DNA of 41,216 nt, from the NCBI GenBank assembly GCA_020352215.1, contig CP070675.1:3928081-3969296 (forward strand), given 5' to 3'. Below are positions 8,681 through 20,111 of the stretch, one piece after another. The notes beneath the pieces were generated by a model. It was not told the DNA's origin. It worked only from the letters and a program-made list of their open reading frames with translations, and ran no database searches. Numbering within the stretch: the stretch's first letter is position 1; each line of letters opens with the position of its first letter. Position numbers and translations under genes: made by a program. Origin of the DNA: Phycisphaerales bacterium (GTDB taxonomy: Bacteria > Planctomycetota > Phycisphaerae > Sedimentisphaerales > Anaerobacaceae).

Positions 8681-8720
8681 CAAGCTGGGCAGAAGCGCTG
8701 CGCATGGTGTGAGATATGAT

Positions 8721-9398
8721 ATGAGATCTAAAAGCAAAAGATACAAAAAGGCGGCAGAGCAGTTTCCCAAGGAGTCCGTCGAATTGGCGGAAGCCGTCGA
8801 AAAGGTCAAATCCTCTGAGCCGGCTAAGTTCGACCAGAGCATAGAGTGTGTGCTACAGTTAGGTATTGACCCCAAGCAAGCGGACCAGCTTGTTCGAGGT
8901 TCAATATCTTTGCCTCACGGAGTGGGAAAGCAGAAGCGGGTCATTGCCTTCTGTGATGACTTGGGTGTCGAAGAGGCAAAGAAGGCCGGTGCCGTCGAGG
9001 CTGGTTGTGATGAGCTAATACAGAGAATCTCCGATGGCTGGACGGATTTCGATGTTGCCATCGCCTCACCTAAGGTGATGGGCAAAGTGGGCAAGCTCGG
9101 CCGGCTTCTGGGGCCCCAAGGAAAGATGCCTTCTCCTAAGAATGGCACGGTGACCGATGACGTGTCCAAAGCCGTGGCCGAATTCGCCGCAGGCAAAGTG
9201 GAATTCAGAAACGACGCTGGTGGCAATGTGCATGCCGTTGTGGGTAAGCAGAGTTTCAAGAGCCAAGAATTGGTCGACAACATTGAGGCATTCGTGTCAC
9301 ACATAAAGAAGATTAAGCCGGCGGCGGCAAAGGGCACGTATATCAAGAAGATGTCTGTCTCTGCGACTATGAGCCCCGGGATAACAGTAAACACTTAA
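8721..9398 (+). CDS. rplA: 50S ribosomal protein L1
   Basis: L1 forms the mobile L1 stalk next to the E site, and in many bacteria represses its own rplKA mRNA. From the ATG at 8721 the product has 225 residues starting MRSKSKRYKKA, the normal L1 opening. An in-frame ATG at 8658 would overlap rplK and add non-family sequence, so I rejected it. The signature KVGKLGRLLGPQGKMPSPKNGTV (written here in part as LGPQGKMPSPKNGT) and the C-terminal YIKKMSVSATMSPGI are present. A 139-base gap separates it from rplJ and would be the place for an L10 leader site; I could not identify one with confidence. Confidence 0.96.
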   Translation: MRSKSKRYKKAAEQFPKESVELAEAVEKVKSSEPAKFDQSIECVLQLGIDPKQADQLVRGSISLPHGVGKQKRVIAFCDDLGVEEAKKAGAVEAGCDELIQRISDGWTDFDVAIASPKVMGKVGKLGRLLGPQGKMPSPKNGTVTDDVSKAVAEFAAGKVEFRNDAGGNVHAVVGKQSFKSQELVDNIEAFVSHIKKIKPAAAKGTYIKKMSVSATMSPGITVNT

Positions 9399-9537
9399 GA
9401 CATTTGTCTTGCGCGATCGTCACTGCGGAAATCTCAGTTGGTTTTGTGTTGAAGTGAAGGCGCGGTGTTGAGTCAGGAGTGTTTCCGACGACGCCATAAG
9501 ATCGCCGCGTAACTAATAGGCACAGTCAGGTGATAGG

Positions 9538-10071
9538 ATGAGCAAGTACGTAAAAGAGCTGCTTCAGGCGGAACTGGAGAAGAGAATCGTTGACGAAAAT
9601 GTCACCGGTTTCTTGGTTATCAGCACCAAAGGTGTGGGTGGGGTTGACAACAATCTGATGCGCGGTGAGCTCGGGGAGAAAGGCATCAGATTATTCACGG
9701 TCCGGAACTCGCTCTTCAAAAAGGTTTTGCGTAACCAGCAGATGGAACCGGCGCAGGATCTGTTCAGTGGGCAATGTACGATTGCCTATGGCGGCGACAG
9801 TGTCGTTGATGTTGCGAAGGGGCTGACAGAGTGGGCCAAGAAGATTCCGATCATAGAGTTCAAAGGTGCCTTTGTGGATGGTTCTGTTCTGGATTCCAAG
9901 GCGGCAGAACAGCTCTCGAAGATGCCGAACAGGGCGGAATTGCGCAGTAGAATTGCGTCTGCTGTGCAGTCGCCAGCTATGACTTTGGCCGGCACTGTCG
10001 GCGGCGCAGCCGGGATTGTTGCGGGCTGCATCAAGGCCGTGATAGAAAAGGCTGAGAAAGAAGCGGCTTAG
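9538..10071 (+). CDS. rplJ: 50S ribosomal protein L10
   Basis: L10 anchors the L7/L12 dimers at the base of the ribosomal stalk. The 177-residue product shows the L10 layout: an rRNA-binding N-terminal domain ([30 protein letters not shown]) and a C-terminal helix that binds L12 (residues 145-177, ending in [10 protein letters not shown]). The ATG at 9538 is preceded by AGGTGATAGG. It is followed after 142 bases by rplL, and the two are likely cotranscribed; in known systems the L10-L12 complex represses this mRNA. Confidence 0.96.
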   Translation: MSKYVKELLQAELEKRIVDENVTGFLVISTKGVGGVDNNLMRGELGEKGIRLFTVRNSLFKKVLRNQQMEPAQDLFSGQCTIAYGGDSVVDVAKGLTEWAKKIPIIEFKGAFVDGSVLDSKAAEQLSKMPNRAELRSRIASAVQSPAMTLAGTVGGAAGIVAGCIKAVIEKAEKEAA

Positions 10072-10213
10072 GGCAGTCGCCCGATGCTCGACCGCTGTCA
10101 ACGGAATGGGGTAAGCAATTATAGACTGCCTGCGTGGCTGCCCCTGTTATGGGTTAAACGAGACGATGGAGTTTCGGCTACCACGGGGCGTTAAGTATTA
10201 GGAGTTAGTGGAA

Positions 10214-10711
10214 ATGGCAGACGAACAAGTGAAGGAAATCAAGGAAAAGAAAGAAGCCAAGAAAGCACAAGAAGCCGAGGGGAAAAAGACGAAGTCGGAG
10301 GATGCCAAAGCATCCAAGAAGTGGAGCAGTGAGATCAAGAAGCTGGGCGATGCGATAGTCGGCTTGACCCTGATGAAGGCCAAGGAGCTTGGTGACTATC
10401 TCAAAGATGAATATGGAATAGAACCGGCTGCCGGTGGGGCCGTGATGATGGCGGGTCCGATGCCTGCGGCTGGTGGGGCGGCAGAGGAAGCGGAAGACAA
10501 GTCCACTTTTGACGTCATCCTCAAGGAGTTTGGCGACAAGAAAATCCAAGTCATCAAAGAGGTAAGGGCCATAACCAGCTTGGGATTGAAGGAGGCTAAG
10601 GACTTGGTCGACGGCGTCCCCAAACCGGTCAAAGAGGGGTTGAGCAAGGAAGATGCCGAAGCCATACGGCAGCAGCTTGAGGCTGCGGGGGCTGTGGTGG
10701 AATTGGCTTGA
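10214..10711 (+). CDS. rplL: 50S ribosomal protein L7/L12 with Lys/Glu-rich N-terminal extension
   Basis: L7/L12 is the multicopy stalk protein that recruits translation factors. The ATG at 10214 has AGGAG nine bases upstream; the GTG at 10208 is too close. The product has 165 residues against the usual 120-130. The extra part is about 36 N-terminal residues dominated by Lys and Glu ([19 protein letters not shown]). The dimerisation domain then starts near W37 ([20 protein letters not shown]). The Ala/Gly hinge is at 72-92, and the factor-binding domain (98-165) includes [20 protein letters not shown]. The core is normal, so function should be retained. Confidence 0.96.
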   Translation: MADEQVKEIKEKKEAKKAQEAEGKKTKSEDAKASKKWSSEIKKLGDAIVGLTLMKAKELGDYLKDEYGIEPAAGGAVMMAGPMPAAGGAAEEAEDKSTFDVILKEFGDKKIQVIKEVRAITSLGLKEAKDLVDGVPKPVKEGLSKEDAEAIRQQLEAAGAVVELA

Positions 10712-10852
10712 CCGAAATTGCCACAGTGAATGAGGTGCCGGCCGTACGATGCGCCTTATTGACCATCTGGACGTGGGAGTGGCCGTGACAGAGCACTAAT
10801 GTTTCTTTGGTGCTGGAAAAGCAATTGATATATTCAATGCCGGAGATTGGCA

Positions 10853-13800
10853 ATGTCAGAGACTGGTGGTGGACAGGCCGTTCGTTATTTTGGAAGAGTC
10901 CGAGATGCCGTTGAAATTCCGGACCTGGTTGCGATACAAAGAAGAAGTTACGAACACTTCCTGCAAAAGGATGTCGCGCCGACCAAAAGGAAATGTGTAG
11001 GGCTTGAGTCGCTGTTTCGAGAGATATTTCCGATCGAGAGTTATGATAAGAAGATGACTCTGGAATATCTCTATTACGAACTGGAGAGACCGCACTACGC
11101 GCCTTCCGAGTGCCGACAGTTGCGGCTTACCTATGCGTATCCACTTAAGATCTATTGCAGACTGCGTAACGCAGACGGCGACGATTTGGCTGAGCAGGCA
11201 ATATACCTTGGTGAAATGCCGGTAATGATCGGCGGCGGGGAGTTCATCATCAATGGGGCCGTTAGGGTCCTGGTGAGCCAGCTCCACCGAAGTCCGGGCG
11301 TCGATTTTCTCATCGAGAGCAAAGAAGGCGATAGGGTGCTGCATGGTGGCAGAATCATACCCGAAAGAGGTAGCTGGATAGAGATAGGCGTTACGACGAA
11401 GGATATCCTGGTTATAAAAATCGACCAGTCCAGTAAGATACCGGCGACCACATTCCTTCGGGCAATAGATGCTAGCTATGGGACTGCCCAGGACATCCTG
11501 CGGTTGTTCTATTCCACAAAGACGGTTGCGACGAACAAACTTGTGTCTACGATGTGGTCGGTTGGGCCGATCGTAGACAAGGAGACCGGTGAAATCATTG
11601 TCGAGGCTGGCGGTCAAATCAGCGACAAGCTCTCTTTGATCAAGCAAAGCGGCATCAAGAGAGTCGAAGTTGTCAGTGATGTTCGAGACGCTATAATTCT
11701 GAACACGCTTGCTGAGGACGATTGTGAGAGCCATGAACAGGCGCTGCTGAAGCTTTACATGAGATTGAGACCTGGCAATCCTCTCAATCAGGAAAAGGCG
11801 AAGGCCTTCTTCGCTGAGAAGTTCTTTGATCCGAACCGCTATCGCTTGGGAAGGGTGGGAAGATTCAGATTGAATCGCAAGTTTGGACAGGCCGTCGATG
11901 AAAATGAAATGACGTTGCGTCCTGGAGATTTCCTCAACACGATGAAGTACATTATGGCGCTGCGCAACAATGAGGGCGGTGTTGACGATATCGACCATTT
12001 GGGCAACAGAAGGTTGCGGACCATAGATGAGCTCGCAGCTGACGAGATCAGAAAAGGACTGCTCAAGCTTCGCAAGACCATCCAGGAGAGAATGAGCATC
12101 AAGAGAGACGCTGAGGATACGGTCCGCATTGCGGACTTGGTAAATTCCAAGAGTGTGTCCAGCAGCATTAATTACTTCTTTGGTCGTGGAGAGTTGAGCC
12201 AGGTTGTTGATCAGACGAATGCACTGAGCCAGCTGACTCACGAAAGGCGGCTGTCGGCTCTGGGGCCGGGTGGGTTGAACAGAAGGCGAGCGGGTTTCGA
12301 AGTCCGCGATGTGCATATCAGCCACTACGGCAGAATCTGTCCGATCGAAACTCCGGAAGGAACGAACATTGGTCTGATATCTTCGCTGGCAATATTTGCG
12401 ACAGTTGATGAATATGGTTTTCTCCTCACGCCATATTACAAAGTTGCAAAAGGGAAGGTCACCGACGAATTGCATTACCTACGCGCCGATGAGGAGATGC
12501 GGGCAATTTTCGCCCCTCCCGCTGTCGCCGACCCAGAGTCTGGCAAGATCCCCGAGGGGATGGTTCTCGCGAGAAAAGGGGGCGAACTGGCCCATGTCGC
12601 GAGCGACGAAGTTGGCTATGTGGACGTTTCGCCGAAGCAGATTGTCGGCGTGTCCGCGTCACTTATTCCCTTTTTGGAGCATGATGATGCGAATCGGGCC
12701 TTGATGGGTTCAAATATGCAGCGACAGGCTGTGCCATTGCTCAGGACGGAACCGCCACTGGTCGGTACCGGTATGGAGAAAGTGGTTGGCCAGAACTCGA
12801 GCATGATTGTGCGCGCAAAGAGCAGCGGCGTCGTCACCAACGTGGATGCCACAAGAATAGTGATAAACCATACCGAGGAGTATAAACTCGAAAAGTTTGT
12901 TGGATTGAATGAGAGGACCTGCCTTAACCAGCAGCCTATAGTGGGACTTGGCGAGAAAGTCAAGACGGGGCAGATCATAGCAGATGGGGGAGGCACGAGC
13001 CAGGGCGTGTTGGCTCTCGGCAAGAACGTCCTCGTGGGATTCGTCTCTTTTGATGGGTTTAACTTTGAAGATGCGATTATTGTAAGTGAGAAGCTGTGCA
13101 AGGACGACAGCTTTACGAGCATTCATATCGATGAGTTTACGGCCGAGGTTCGTGAGACGCGCCTGGGCAGAGAAGAATTTACTGGCGATATTCCCAATGT
13201 CAGCGAAAAGGCATTGCGGAACCTCGACGAGCACGGAATCGTCCGTGAAGGAGCGAGGGTCTTGCCTGGCGACATTCTAGTGGGCAAGGTAGTGCCCAAG
13301 AGCAAGGTTGAACTGACGCCCGAGGAGAAGCTGTTGCACGCGATATTTGGCAGGGCCGGGGAAGATGTCAAGAATGACTCACTTGAGCTGCCGAGCGGAT
13401 ATGAGGGAGTCGTAGTGAAGACCGAACGTTTCACCAGGCGCGGAGCTGAGAGCGATGGTGAGAAGAAGGCGCTGGCCGAGCGGGTCAAGCAGTATCGGGA
13501 ACAGATGCGGGCCAACGAGTGTACCATCTTTAGGCAGATGATTGAGGCGGTGCATAAGAAATACGATGTCAACGTTGTCGACCCGTCCACGCGACAGAAA
13601 GTCGGCGCAAGTGAGAATGATGAGGTTGTCTACGAGCAGATAGAGAACTTCAATATCAAGTGGGTCAGGCCCGCGTCTCGACGGGATGACGTACAGAGAA
13701 TTGTGGACAAATTCTGGGCGAAGATCACGGAAATTCAGGAAGAGAAGAACCGCAAGATCGAAAGACTGAAGCACGGCGACGAGCTGCCTAGTGGCGTGTT

Positions 13801-14623
13801 GCAGATGGCGAAGATTTACGTTGCAATCAAGAGAGCACTGTCGATTGGTGATAAGATGGCCGGTCGCCATGGCAATAAGGGGGTCATCGCCAAGATCATG
13901 CCAGAGGAGGACATGCCGTTTCTTGAGGATGGCACGCCGATCGACATATTGTTGAATCCACTCGGCGTGCCCAGTCGTATGAACGTGGGTCAGATACTCG
14001 AGACGCATCTAGGCTGGGCTGCAAAGGTGTTAGGGTTCGGCGCCGTTACACCAGTGTTTGATGGCGCCACCGAAGACAACGTGCAGGAGGTTAACGAGGA
14101 AGCAAATGAGTCGATGAAGCGACGGGCAGCTGAACTTGAAGAAGAAGGAGTGCCGCCGCCCGACAATGAGTTCTTCATACATGTTCCTAAGACGCTAAAG
14201 ACACAGTTGTACGATGGCAGGACCGGCGAGCCATTCGACCAGAAGGCGACCATTGGATTCATCTATATGATGAAACTGCATCATCTCGTGGATGACAAGA
14301 TTCACGCCAGAGCGACGGGTCCGTACAGTCTTATTACCCAGCAACCGTTAGGTGGCAAGGCTCGAACGGGCGGGCAAAGGTTTGGGGAGATGGAGGTGTG
14401 GGCGCTCGAAGGGTATGGTGCGGCATATACACTGCAGGAAATGCTGACGGTCAAGAGCGATGATGTCGAGGGACGAACGAAGATTTATGAATCAATGGTC
14501 AAGGGGCAGAACACGCTTGAAGCCGGAACGCCGCTGTCATTTGATGTTTTGTGCAATGAGATAAGAGGATTGGGATTGAACGTCCAACTGGAAAAGAAGC
14601 GGCTTGGGCACACCGTCTTGTAG
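10853..14623 (+). CDS. rpoB: DNA-directed RNA polymerase subunit beta
   Basis: The 1256-residue beta subunit starts at the ATG at 10853, seven bases after GGAG; the TTG two codons earlier is too close. The conserved core includes [55 protein letters not shown] and the C-terminal [20 protein letters not shown]. It lacks the two large insertions of the E. coli protein (1342 residues). In the rifampicin-binding segment the key positions equal to E. coli Q513, D516, H526, R529 and S531 are unchanged, but the position of F514 reads Val (V451). rpoC follows after 61 bases. Confidence 0.99.
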   Translation: MSETGGGQAVRYFGRVRDAVEIPDLVAIQRRSYEHFLQKDVAPTKRKCVGLESLFREIFPIESYDKKMTLEYLYYELERPHYAPSECRQLRLTYAYPLKIYCRLRNADGDDLAEQAIYLGEMPVMIGGGEFIINGAVRVLVSQLHRSPGVDFLIESKEGDRVLHGGRIIPERGSWIEIGVTTKDILVIKIDQSSKIPATTFLRAIDASYGTAQDILRLFYSTKTVATNKLVSTMWSVGPIVDKETGEIIVEAGGQISDKLSLIKQSGIKRVEVVSDVRDAIILNTLAEDDCESHEQALLKLYMRLRPGNPLNQEKAKAFFAEKFFDPNRYRLGRVGRFRLNRKFGQAVDENEMTLRPGDFLNTMKYIMALRNNEGGVDDIDHLGNRRLRTIDELAADEIRKGLLKLRKTIQERMSIKRDAEDTVRIADLVNSKSVSSSINYFFGRGELSQVVDQTNALSQLTHERRLSALGPGGLNRRRAGFEVRDVHISHYGRICPIETPEGTNIGLISSLAIFATVDEYGFLLTPYYKVAKGKVTDELHYLRADEEMRAIFAPPAVADPESGKIPEGMVLARKGGELAHVASDEVGYVDVSPKQIVGVSASLIPFLEHDDANRALMGSNMQRQAVPLLRTEPPLVGTGMEKVVGQNSSMIVRAKSSGVVTNVDATRIVINHTEEYKLEKFVGLNERTCLNQQPIVGLGEKVKTGQIIADGGGTSQGVLALGKNVLVGFVSFDGFNFEDAIIVSEKLCKDDSFTSIHIDEFTAEVRETRLGREEFTGDIPNVSEKALRNLDEHGIVREGARVLPGDILVGKVVPKSKVELTPEEKLLHAIFGRAGEDVKNDSLELPSGYEGVVVKTERFTRRGAESDGEKKALAERVKQYREQMRANECTIFRQMIEAVHKKYDVNVVDPSTRQKVGASENDEVVYEQIENFNIKWVRPASRRDDVQRIVDKFWAKITEIQEEKNRKIERLKHGDELPSGVLQMAKIYVAIKRALSIGDKMAGRHGNKGVIAKIMPEEDMPFLEDGTPIDILLNPLGVPSRMNVGQILETHLGWAAKVLGFGAVTPVFDGATEDNVQEVNEEANESMKRRAAELEEEGVPPPDNEFFIHVPKTLKTQLYDGRTGEPFDQKATIGFIYMMKLHHLVDDKIHARATGPYSLITQQPLGGKARTGGQRFGEMEVWALEGYGAAYTLQEMLTVKSDDVEGRTKIYESMVKGQNTLEAGTPLSFDVLCNEIRGLGLNVQLEKKRLGHTVL

Positions 14624-14684
14624 GTGACCAGTATTGGACGCGATGGCAGGATGTGAGGAATCCTAAATGAGGAGTTGGACATAA

Positions 14685-17600
14685 ATGTTAAGCAATATCT
14701 ACGATCGAATAAATGACTACGGGTCGGTCAAGATTTCACTGGCGAGTCCGAATGATATTCGGAGTTGGTCCTTTGGAGAAGTCCGAAAGCCGGAGACCAT
14801 CAACTATCGTACTTATCGACCCGAGAAGGACGGGCTGTTTTGTGAACGGATCTTTGGGCCGGAACGGGACTGGGAATGTGCGTGTGGCAAATACAAAGGG
14901 ACCAAGTTCAAGGGAATAATCTGTGATCGCTGTGGGGTCAAGGTTACGCACAGTCGCGTGCGGCGGAAACGAATGGGACATATCAACCTTGCTGCACCGG
15001 TGGTCCACATTTGGTTCTTCAAGTCCATACCGAATCGACTTGGTACTCTTTTGGCGATGAAGACGTCAGACTTGGAAAAGATCATCTATTTCCAGGACTA
15101 CGTGGTTGTTGACCCGGGCCAAACTGGTTTGAAGTTGGGCCAACTACTTCGCGAGGAAGAAGTCCGGGAGGCGACTAGCAAGTACGGGAACGCGTTCAAG
15201 GCGGCGATGGGCGCCGAAGCCATGAGGGCGCTGCTTGAGAAGCTTGACCTGGATGCACTGAGCGCCCAACTGAAGAAAGCGATAACGAAGACAAACAGCA
15301 AGCAGAAGATCAAAGACCTCACGAAACGGCTCAAAACTGTCATTGAAGTCAAGAACAGCAGCCATAAGCCGGCGTGGATGGTGCTCGAGGCCGTTCCGGT
15401 TATCCCACCGGATTTGCGGCCGTTGGTTCTGCTCGAAAGAGACAACTTTGCAACCAGTGATTTGAATGACCTCTATCGGCGAATCATTAATAGAAACAAC
15501 CGCCTCAAGAAGCTGATAGACCTTAACGCGCCGGAGGTGATTATCCGCAATGAGAAACGGATGCTCCAGCAGGCGGTTGATTCGTTGCTCGACAACGGAC
15601 GGTGCCGCAGACCAGTTTTGGGCAGCAACAATCGACCTCTCAAGTCCCTTACGGACATGATTAAGGGCAAGCAGGGACGATTCCGGGAGAACTTGCTGGG
15701 CAAGCGTGTGGACTACTCGGCTCGTTCTGTGATTGTGGTGGGACCTGACCTAAAACTGTATCAATGTGGTTTGCCGAAGAAGATAGCTCTGGAGTTATAT
15801 CAGCCTTTCATTATTCGCAGGCTCAAACGGCACGGTCTTGCTGATACGATCAAGAGTGCCAAGAGGATGATTGAGCGCCGCGACGAACAAGTCTGGGATG
15901 TTCTGGAGGAGGTTATTCATCAGCATCCTGTCTTGTTGAACCGTGCCCCTACTCTGCACCGGATGGGTGTTCAGGCATTTGAGCCCGTGCTTGTGGAAGG
16001 CAACGCAATTATGCTGCACCCGCTGGCATGCAAGGGATTCAACGCTGACTTTGACGGTGATCAGATGGCGGTGCATTTGCCGCTAAGTATTGAAGCACAG
16101 GCTGAGACTCATATCCTTATGATGACAACCAGCAACATCTTTTCACCGGCCGATGGCCATCCTATGGTCGGACCGTCGCAGGATATGGTGATGGGCAACT
16201 ACTATCTTACTTATCTGACAGAAGATCCCAGATTGCAGGGCGGAGCTGGTCAGCCGGAAGTCGAGAATCTAAAGCTGTACATTTTCCGAGACTCCTTTGA
16301 GGCAATGATGGCTTACTCAAACGGCAAGATTGGCCTGCATGATCGGATCCGCGTTCGTGTCCCGCGTCAATCTTCAAAGGATAAGCAGGAAGGTGCTCAG
16401 CACGAATTAGTTGAGACTTCGGCGGGGCGATGCATATTCAACGATATTCTACCGAAAGGGATGCCATTTTATAATGTGACGATGTCTCAGAAGATGTTGA
16501 GCCAGGTGATCAGCGATTGTTTCGCATTTGCCGGCAGCGCTGAAACAGTTGACTTGCTCGACAGAATAAAGAGCGTAGGTTTCAAATATGCGACGCTCGC
16601 AGGTTTGAGTTTTGGTCTAACCGACCTGAAGATACCTCCGAGGAAAGCAGGTATTATCGACGAGACCGAAAAGAGAGTCGGCAAGATTCAGAGGAACTAT
16701 CGTGAAGGTGTACTCACCGATCGCGAAAGGTACAATCAGGTTATTGATGCTTGGACAAATGCCCGTGTCCAAGTCACCAACGAAATGATACGTGGCCTCA
16801 AGGAAGATACTAATGAGGATGGCACGCCCTACCTGAATCCGATATATCTTATGAGCGACTCCGGTGCAAGAGGAAGTATCGACCAGATCCAGCAGCTTGC
16901 AGGGATGCGCGCATTGATGGCCAAGCCCAGCGGGGAGATCATTGAGACACCGATAAAGTCGAATTTCCGTGAGGGATTGAGCGTGCTTGAGTACTTCAGT
17001 TCCACTCATGGAGCGCGCAAGGGACTGGCGGACACTGCCCTGAAGACTGCCAATTCCGGCTATCTTACCCGCAAGCTGATAGATGTTGCCCAAAACGTGA
17101 TCGTTATTGAACGTGACTGCCAAACTTTACAAGGAATCACAAAGAGCACAATCAGCAGGGGCGAGCAGGTAGATGTGCCCCTTTCGCAGTTGATTGTTGG
17201 CAGGACCGCGCGAGACAATATTCGCAACCCCATTACGGATGAGATGATTGTTCATGAGAACGAGGTCATAACTCCTGATGCTGCAGCGAAGATTGAGGCT
17301 CTGGGCCTTGATGCGGTCAGAGTCAGGAGTACTCTGACTTGCGATTGCTCGTTTGGCGTTTGTGCGAAGTGCTATGGCTGGGATATGAGCACAGGCCAGC
17401 TTGTCGAAGAGGGTCTGGCTGTTGGCATTATCGCCGCACAGTCGATTGGAGAGCCTGGCACGCAGTTGACGCTGCGGACGTTCCATACAGGAGGCGTCGC
17501 TTCCAGAGCCATTCTCGAACGCGAACAGAAGGCCACACACACGGCTAAGGTCCAGTATCGCGACATAAATGCAGTTTCCTTGGAGCAAGAGGACGGGACA

Positions 17601-19031
17601 ACTGTAGTGGTTGCCCTGAAGCGCAATGGAGAGATAACTCTGCTTGATGCGAAGGACCGTGAGCTCGACAGGTTTAAGGTGCCCTATGGTGGCATTATTT
17701 TGGTGAAGGATGGCCAGAAGGTCAGAGCGGGTGTGACATTGTTCAGATGGGACCCCCACCGCACGCCGATTTTGGCTGAGGTGCCCGGACTTATTCGGTT
17801 TGTGGACATCGTGGAGGGAGAGACAGTTCAGACCGAAGAGTTGAAAACGCGTGGTCCGCGCCAAAAGGTCAAGGACGCTGAGGCGAAGACTGTAGAAAGG
17901 CCGGTGGTGATTGAGCACAAAGGGGATAAGCATCCCCAGATCATTATTGAAGATGCCAACGGGAAGATTCTCGACGTTCACTATCTGCCCGCAGGAGCCA
18001 GAATTGAGGTTGACGAAGGCCAGAACGTTCAGGCCGGACAGTTGCTTGCCCATCAGCCTAGAGCCACTGGTGGAACGCAGGACATCACGGGCGGCCTGCC
18101 GAGGGTAACCGAGGTGTTCGAAGCACGCAAGCCGAAGGATCCCGCGGCGATGGCGGAGATTAGTGGCAAGGTTGAACTACGGAGCGACAAGCGTAAGGGC
18201 AAGATGACAATTACGATTCGCAGTGAAAGTGGCATGGAGAAGGAGCATCACGTTCCGCGCGACAGGCATATGAATGTCCATACGGGCGATCATGTGGAAG
18301 CCGGGGACGCATTGACGGACGGACCGCTGGTTCCACACGATATTCCGAGGATCAAAGGCGAAGAGGCGCTGCAGAGATACTTGATTGCGGAGATTCAAAA
18401 TGTCTACCGCTCTCAGAACGTCAATATCAACGATAAACATGTTGAGATCATCATTTCTCAGATGATGCGCAAGGTTGAGATTGAGAGCATTGGTGATAGT
18501 TCATTCCTTCCGGGGGAGGTTGTCGACAAGTTTGCGTTCCGCAAAGAGAATGAGAGGCTGACCAACAGTGTCAAGATATCAAGTGTTGGTGAAGTTCCGG
18601 ATTTGGAGGAGGGCCAGGTGGTCGACAAGCAAGAACTTGCCCGTATGAACGAGAAAGTGGAAATGATTGGTGGCACGCCGGCGAAGGGCAGAAAACCAAA
18701 ACCTGCAACGGCCAATACGCTGCTTTTGGGAATAACCAAAGCGTCGTTGTGGTCTGAGAGCTTCATAGCAGCGGCAAGCTTTCAAGAGACTACAAAGGTC
18801 TTGACGGAGGCCTCTCTGGCCGGTAAAGTTGACAAGCTTTACGGCCTTAAGGAAAATGTCATACTGGGCCATCTTATACCGGCAGGTACGGCTTTCAAGC
18901 CGTATCTGGATATAAAGGTCAAGCATCTTGTGGAAGCTCCATTGCCGAAGGAATTTGCGGAAGTCAGAGACGAGAGAGAGCGGGAAGCGAAAGAAGAGGC
19001 CGCTGTCAAGGAAGCTCTGGGAATCAACTGA
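14685..19031 (+). CDS. rpoC: DNA-directed RNA polymerase subunit beta'
   Basis: The 1448-residue beta' subunit is of full length. Zinc site 1 is C65, C67, C80 and C83. The active site NADFDGDQM is at 453-461 with magnesium ligands D455, D457 and D459. The trigger-loop region [15 protein letters not shown] follows the second zinc site (C886, C893, C896 visible). The C-terminal part contains [19 protein letters not shown] and [20 protein letters not shown], as in enterobacterial-type beta'. The ATG at 14685 has AGGAG upstream. rpsL follows after only 33 bases, so rpoBC and str genes are probably read through together. Confidence 0.99.
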   Translation: MLSNIYDRINDYGSVKISLASPNDIRSWSFGEVRKPETINYRTYRPEKDGLFCERIFGPERDWECACGKYKGTKFKGIICDRCGVKVTHSRVRRKRMGHINLAAPVVHIWFFKSIPNRLGTLLAMKTSDLEKIIYFQDYVVVDPGQTGLKLGQLLREEEVREATSKYGNAFKAAMGAEAMRALLEKLDLDALSAQLKKAITKTNSKQKIKDLTKRLKTVIEVKNSSHKPAWMVLEAVPVIPPDLRPLVLLERDNFATSDLNDLYRRIINRNNRLKKLIDLNAPEVIIRNEKRMLQQAVDSLLDNGRCRRPVLGSNNRPLKSLTDMIKGKQGRFRENLLGKRVDYSARSVIVVGPDLKLYQCGLPKKIALELYQPFIIRRLKRHGLADTIKSAKRMIERRDEQVWDVLEEVIHQHPVLLNRAPTLHRMGVQAFEPVLVEGNAIMLHPLACKGFNADFDGDQMAVHLPLSIEAQAETHILMMTTSNIFSPADGHPMVGPSQDMVMGNYYLTYLTEDPRLQGGAGQPEVENLKLYIFRDSFEAMMAYSNGKIGLHDRIRVRVPRQSSKDKQEGAQHELVETSAGRCIFNDILPKGMPFYNVTMSQKMLSQVISDCFAFAGSAETVDLLDRIKSVGFKYATLAGLSFGLTDLKIPPRKAGIIDETEKRVGKIQRNYREGVLTDRERYNQVIDAWTNARVQVTNEMIRGLKEDTNEDGTPYLNPIYLMSDSGARGSIDQIQQLAGMRALMAKPSGEIIETPIKSNFREGLSVLEYFSSTHGARKGLADTALKTANSGYLTRKLIDVAQNVIVIERDCQTLQGITKSTISRGEQVDVPLSQLIVGRTARDNIRNPITDEMIVHENEVITPDAAAKIEALGLDAVRVRSTLTCDCSFGVCAKCYGWDMSTGQLVEEGLAVGIIAAQSIGEPGTQLTLRTFHTGGVASRAILEREQKATHTAKVQYRDINAVSLEQEDGTTVVVALKRNGEITLLDAKDRELDRFKVPYGGIILVKDGQKVRAGVTLFRWDPHRTPILAEVPGLIRFVDIVEGETVQTEELKTRGPRQKVKDAEAKTVERPVVIEHKGDKHPQIIIEDANGKILDVHYLPAGARIEVDEGQNVQAGQLLAHQPRATGGTQDITGGLPRVTEVFEARKPKDPAAMAEISGKVELRSDKRKGKMTITIRSESGMEKEHHVPRDRHMNVHTGDHVEAGDALTDGPLVPHDIPRIKGEEALQRYLIAEIQNVYRSQNVNINDKHVEIIISQMMRKVEIESIGDSSFLPGEVVDKFAFRKENERLTNSVKISSVGEVPDLEEGQVVDKQELARMNEKVEMIGGTPAKGRKPKPATANTLLLGITKASLWSESFIAAASFQETTKVLTEASLAGKVDKLYGLKENVILGHLIPAGTAFKPYLDIKVKHLVEAPLPKEFAEVRDEREREAKEEAAVKEALGIN

Positions 19032-19064
19032 TAGTCGTCGCGTGTTATTGGGAAGATACAAGTT

Positions 19065-19433
19065 ATGCCAACGATAAACCAATTGGTTAGGCGTCCGAGG
19101 GCAAAATCGAAGGGCCGCAAAAGGGTGTCTGACATAAGCGGATCGCCGCAAAAGAGGGGTGTTTGTCTTATTGTGAGAACCCAGACACCCAAGAAGCCGA
19201 ATTCGGCCCTGCGCAAGGTGGCGCGCGTCAGGCTAACCAACGGCAAGGAAGTCACAGCGTACATACCTGGCGTCGATCACAACCTGCAGGAGCATAGTAC
19301 AGTTACCATTCGGGGTGGTCGTGTCAGGGACCTGCCGGGCGTTAGGTATCACATTGTCCGGGGCGTCCTTGATTGTGCTGGCGTGGCTGACCGTAAACAA
19401 GGCAGAAGCAAATACGGTGCAAAGAAGACATGA
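19065..19433 (+). CDS. rpsL: 30S ribosomal protein S12 with Arg88
   Basis: S12 lines the decoding centre. The 122-residue product aligns with E. coli S12 (Met counted) without gaps to residue 90: [23 protein letters not shown] and [14 protein letters not shown]. Lys43 is retained. Position 88, Lys in most bacteria, is Arg (codon AGG at 19326-19328), which in E. coli and M. tuberculosis is a streptomycin-resistance substitution. The rest of the protein is normal. It is followed by rpsG and fusA in the usual str order. Confidence 0.98.
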   Translation: MPTINQLVRRPRAKSKGRKRVSDISGSPQKRGVCLIVRTQTPKKPNSALRKVARVRLTNGKEVTAYIPGVDHNLQEHSTVTIRGGRVRDLPGVRYHIVRGVLDCAGVADRKQGRSKYGAKKT

Positions 19434-19529
19434 TAGTCAGTGATTGGTGGTCTGTGGTGCGAAATTGCTCCAAGATCAGACCCTTTGTGTTCTTGGCACT
19501 CGCTATTTAGCCAAGCGTGAGGTTCAAAT

Positions 19530-20003
19530 ATGGCAAAGAAATTCACCGCATCGAGTCAACAACTAAAGCCGGACCCGGCGTACAATAGCAAGCTGGTTTC
19601 CAAGTTCATTAACTGCCTGATGTTAGATGGCAAGAAGAGCGTTGCGCAGCGAGTGTTCTACGATGCCATGGATATTGTGGCTAAGAATGTCAAAGATGTG
19701 AGCGCCCTGGAGGTATTTGAGACCGCGGTAGACAACGTAAGACCATTGATCGAGGTTCGCAGCAAGCGTATTGGTGGATCGAGTTATCAGGTGCCCATGC
19801 AAGTAAGTGCCAAGCGTCAGCAGTCACTTGCTTTCAGATGGATATTGGCTGCGGCCAGGGCCAAGAAAGGCAAACCTATATGCGAGCGATTGGCCTCTGA
19901 ATTGATGGACGCGTACAATCAACATGGCGCTGCTATGACGACACGTGAGAACATTCATCGCATGGCTGATGCGAACAAGGCATTTGCCCACTTTGCTTGG
20001 TAG
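19530..20003 (+). CDS. rpsG: 30S ribosomal protein S7
   Basis: S7 organises the head of the small subunit and contacts mRNA and E-site tRNA; in E. coli it represses the str operon. The 157-residue product is full length, with [39 protein letters not shown] and the C-terminal [21 protein letters not shown]. The ATG at 19530 follows a GTGAGG-like site. It lies 96 bases after rpsL and 108 bases before fusA. A small inverted repeat (TGCCACGG and CCGTGGCA, 20022-20057) sits just after its stop. Confidence 0.98.
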   Translation: MAKKFTASSQQLKPDPAYNSKLVSKFINCLMLDGKKSVAQRVFYDAMDIVAKNVKDVSALEVFETAVDNVRPLIEVRSKRIGGSSYQVPMQVSAKRQQSLAFRWILAAARAKKGKPICERLASELMDAYNQHGAAMTTRENIHRMADANKAFAHFAW

Positions 20004-20021
20004 GATCCACGAGTTTGAACT

Positions 20022-20057
20022 GCCACGGCACATTCTTTGAGAGTGTCCGTGGCAGTT
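20022..20057 (+). promoter_or_regulatory. Inverted repeat between rpsG and fusA
   Basis: ACTGCCACGG (20021-20030) and CCGTGGCAGT (20047-20056) are perfect complements around a loop of about 16 bases, followed by TTTCTTTCT. This is a strong 10-bp hairpin with a short pyrimidine tail. It could act as an attenuating terminator or a processing site inside the str operon. Confidence 0.55.
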
Positions 20058-20111
20058 TTCTTTCTCCATTTATGCTTGGTCTGCATCGAGCGTTGGACTT
20101 AAGAGTCGAGG

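Noticed and set aside
8658..8720. Longer start for rplA overlapping rplK
   Set aside because: The extra 21 residues do not fit the L1 family, whose normal start matches the ATG at 8721.
10856..12475. A 539-codon open frame on the minus strand opposite rpoB
   Set aside because: It is antisense to a fully conserved rpoB, shows no family resemblance, and is a known effect of codon bias in long genes.
17127..18053. A 308-codon minus-strand frame opposite rpoC
   Set aside because: Same reason: a shadow of rpoC with no recognisable protein features.
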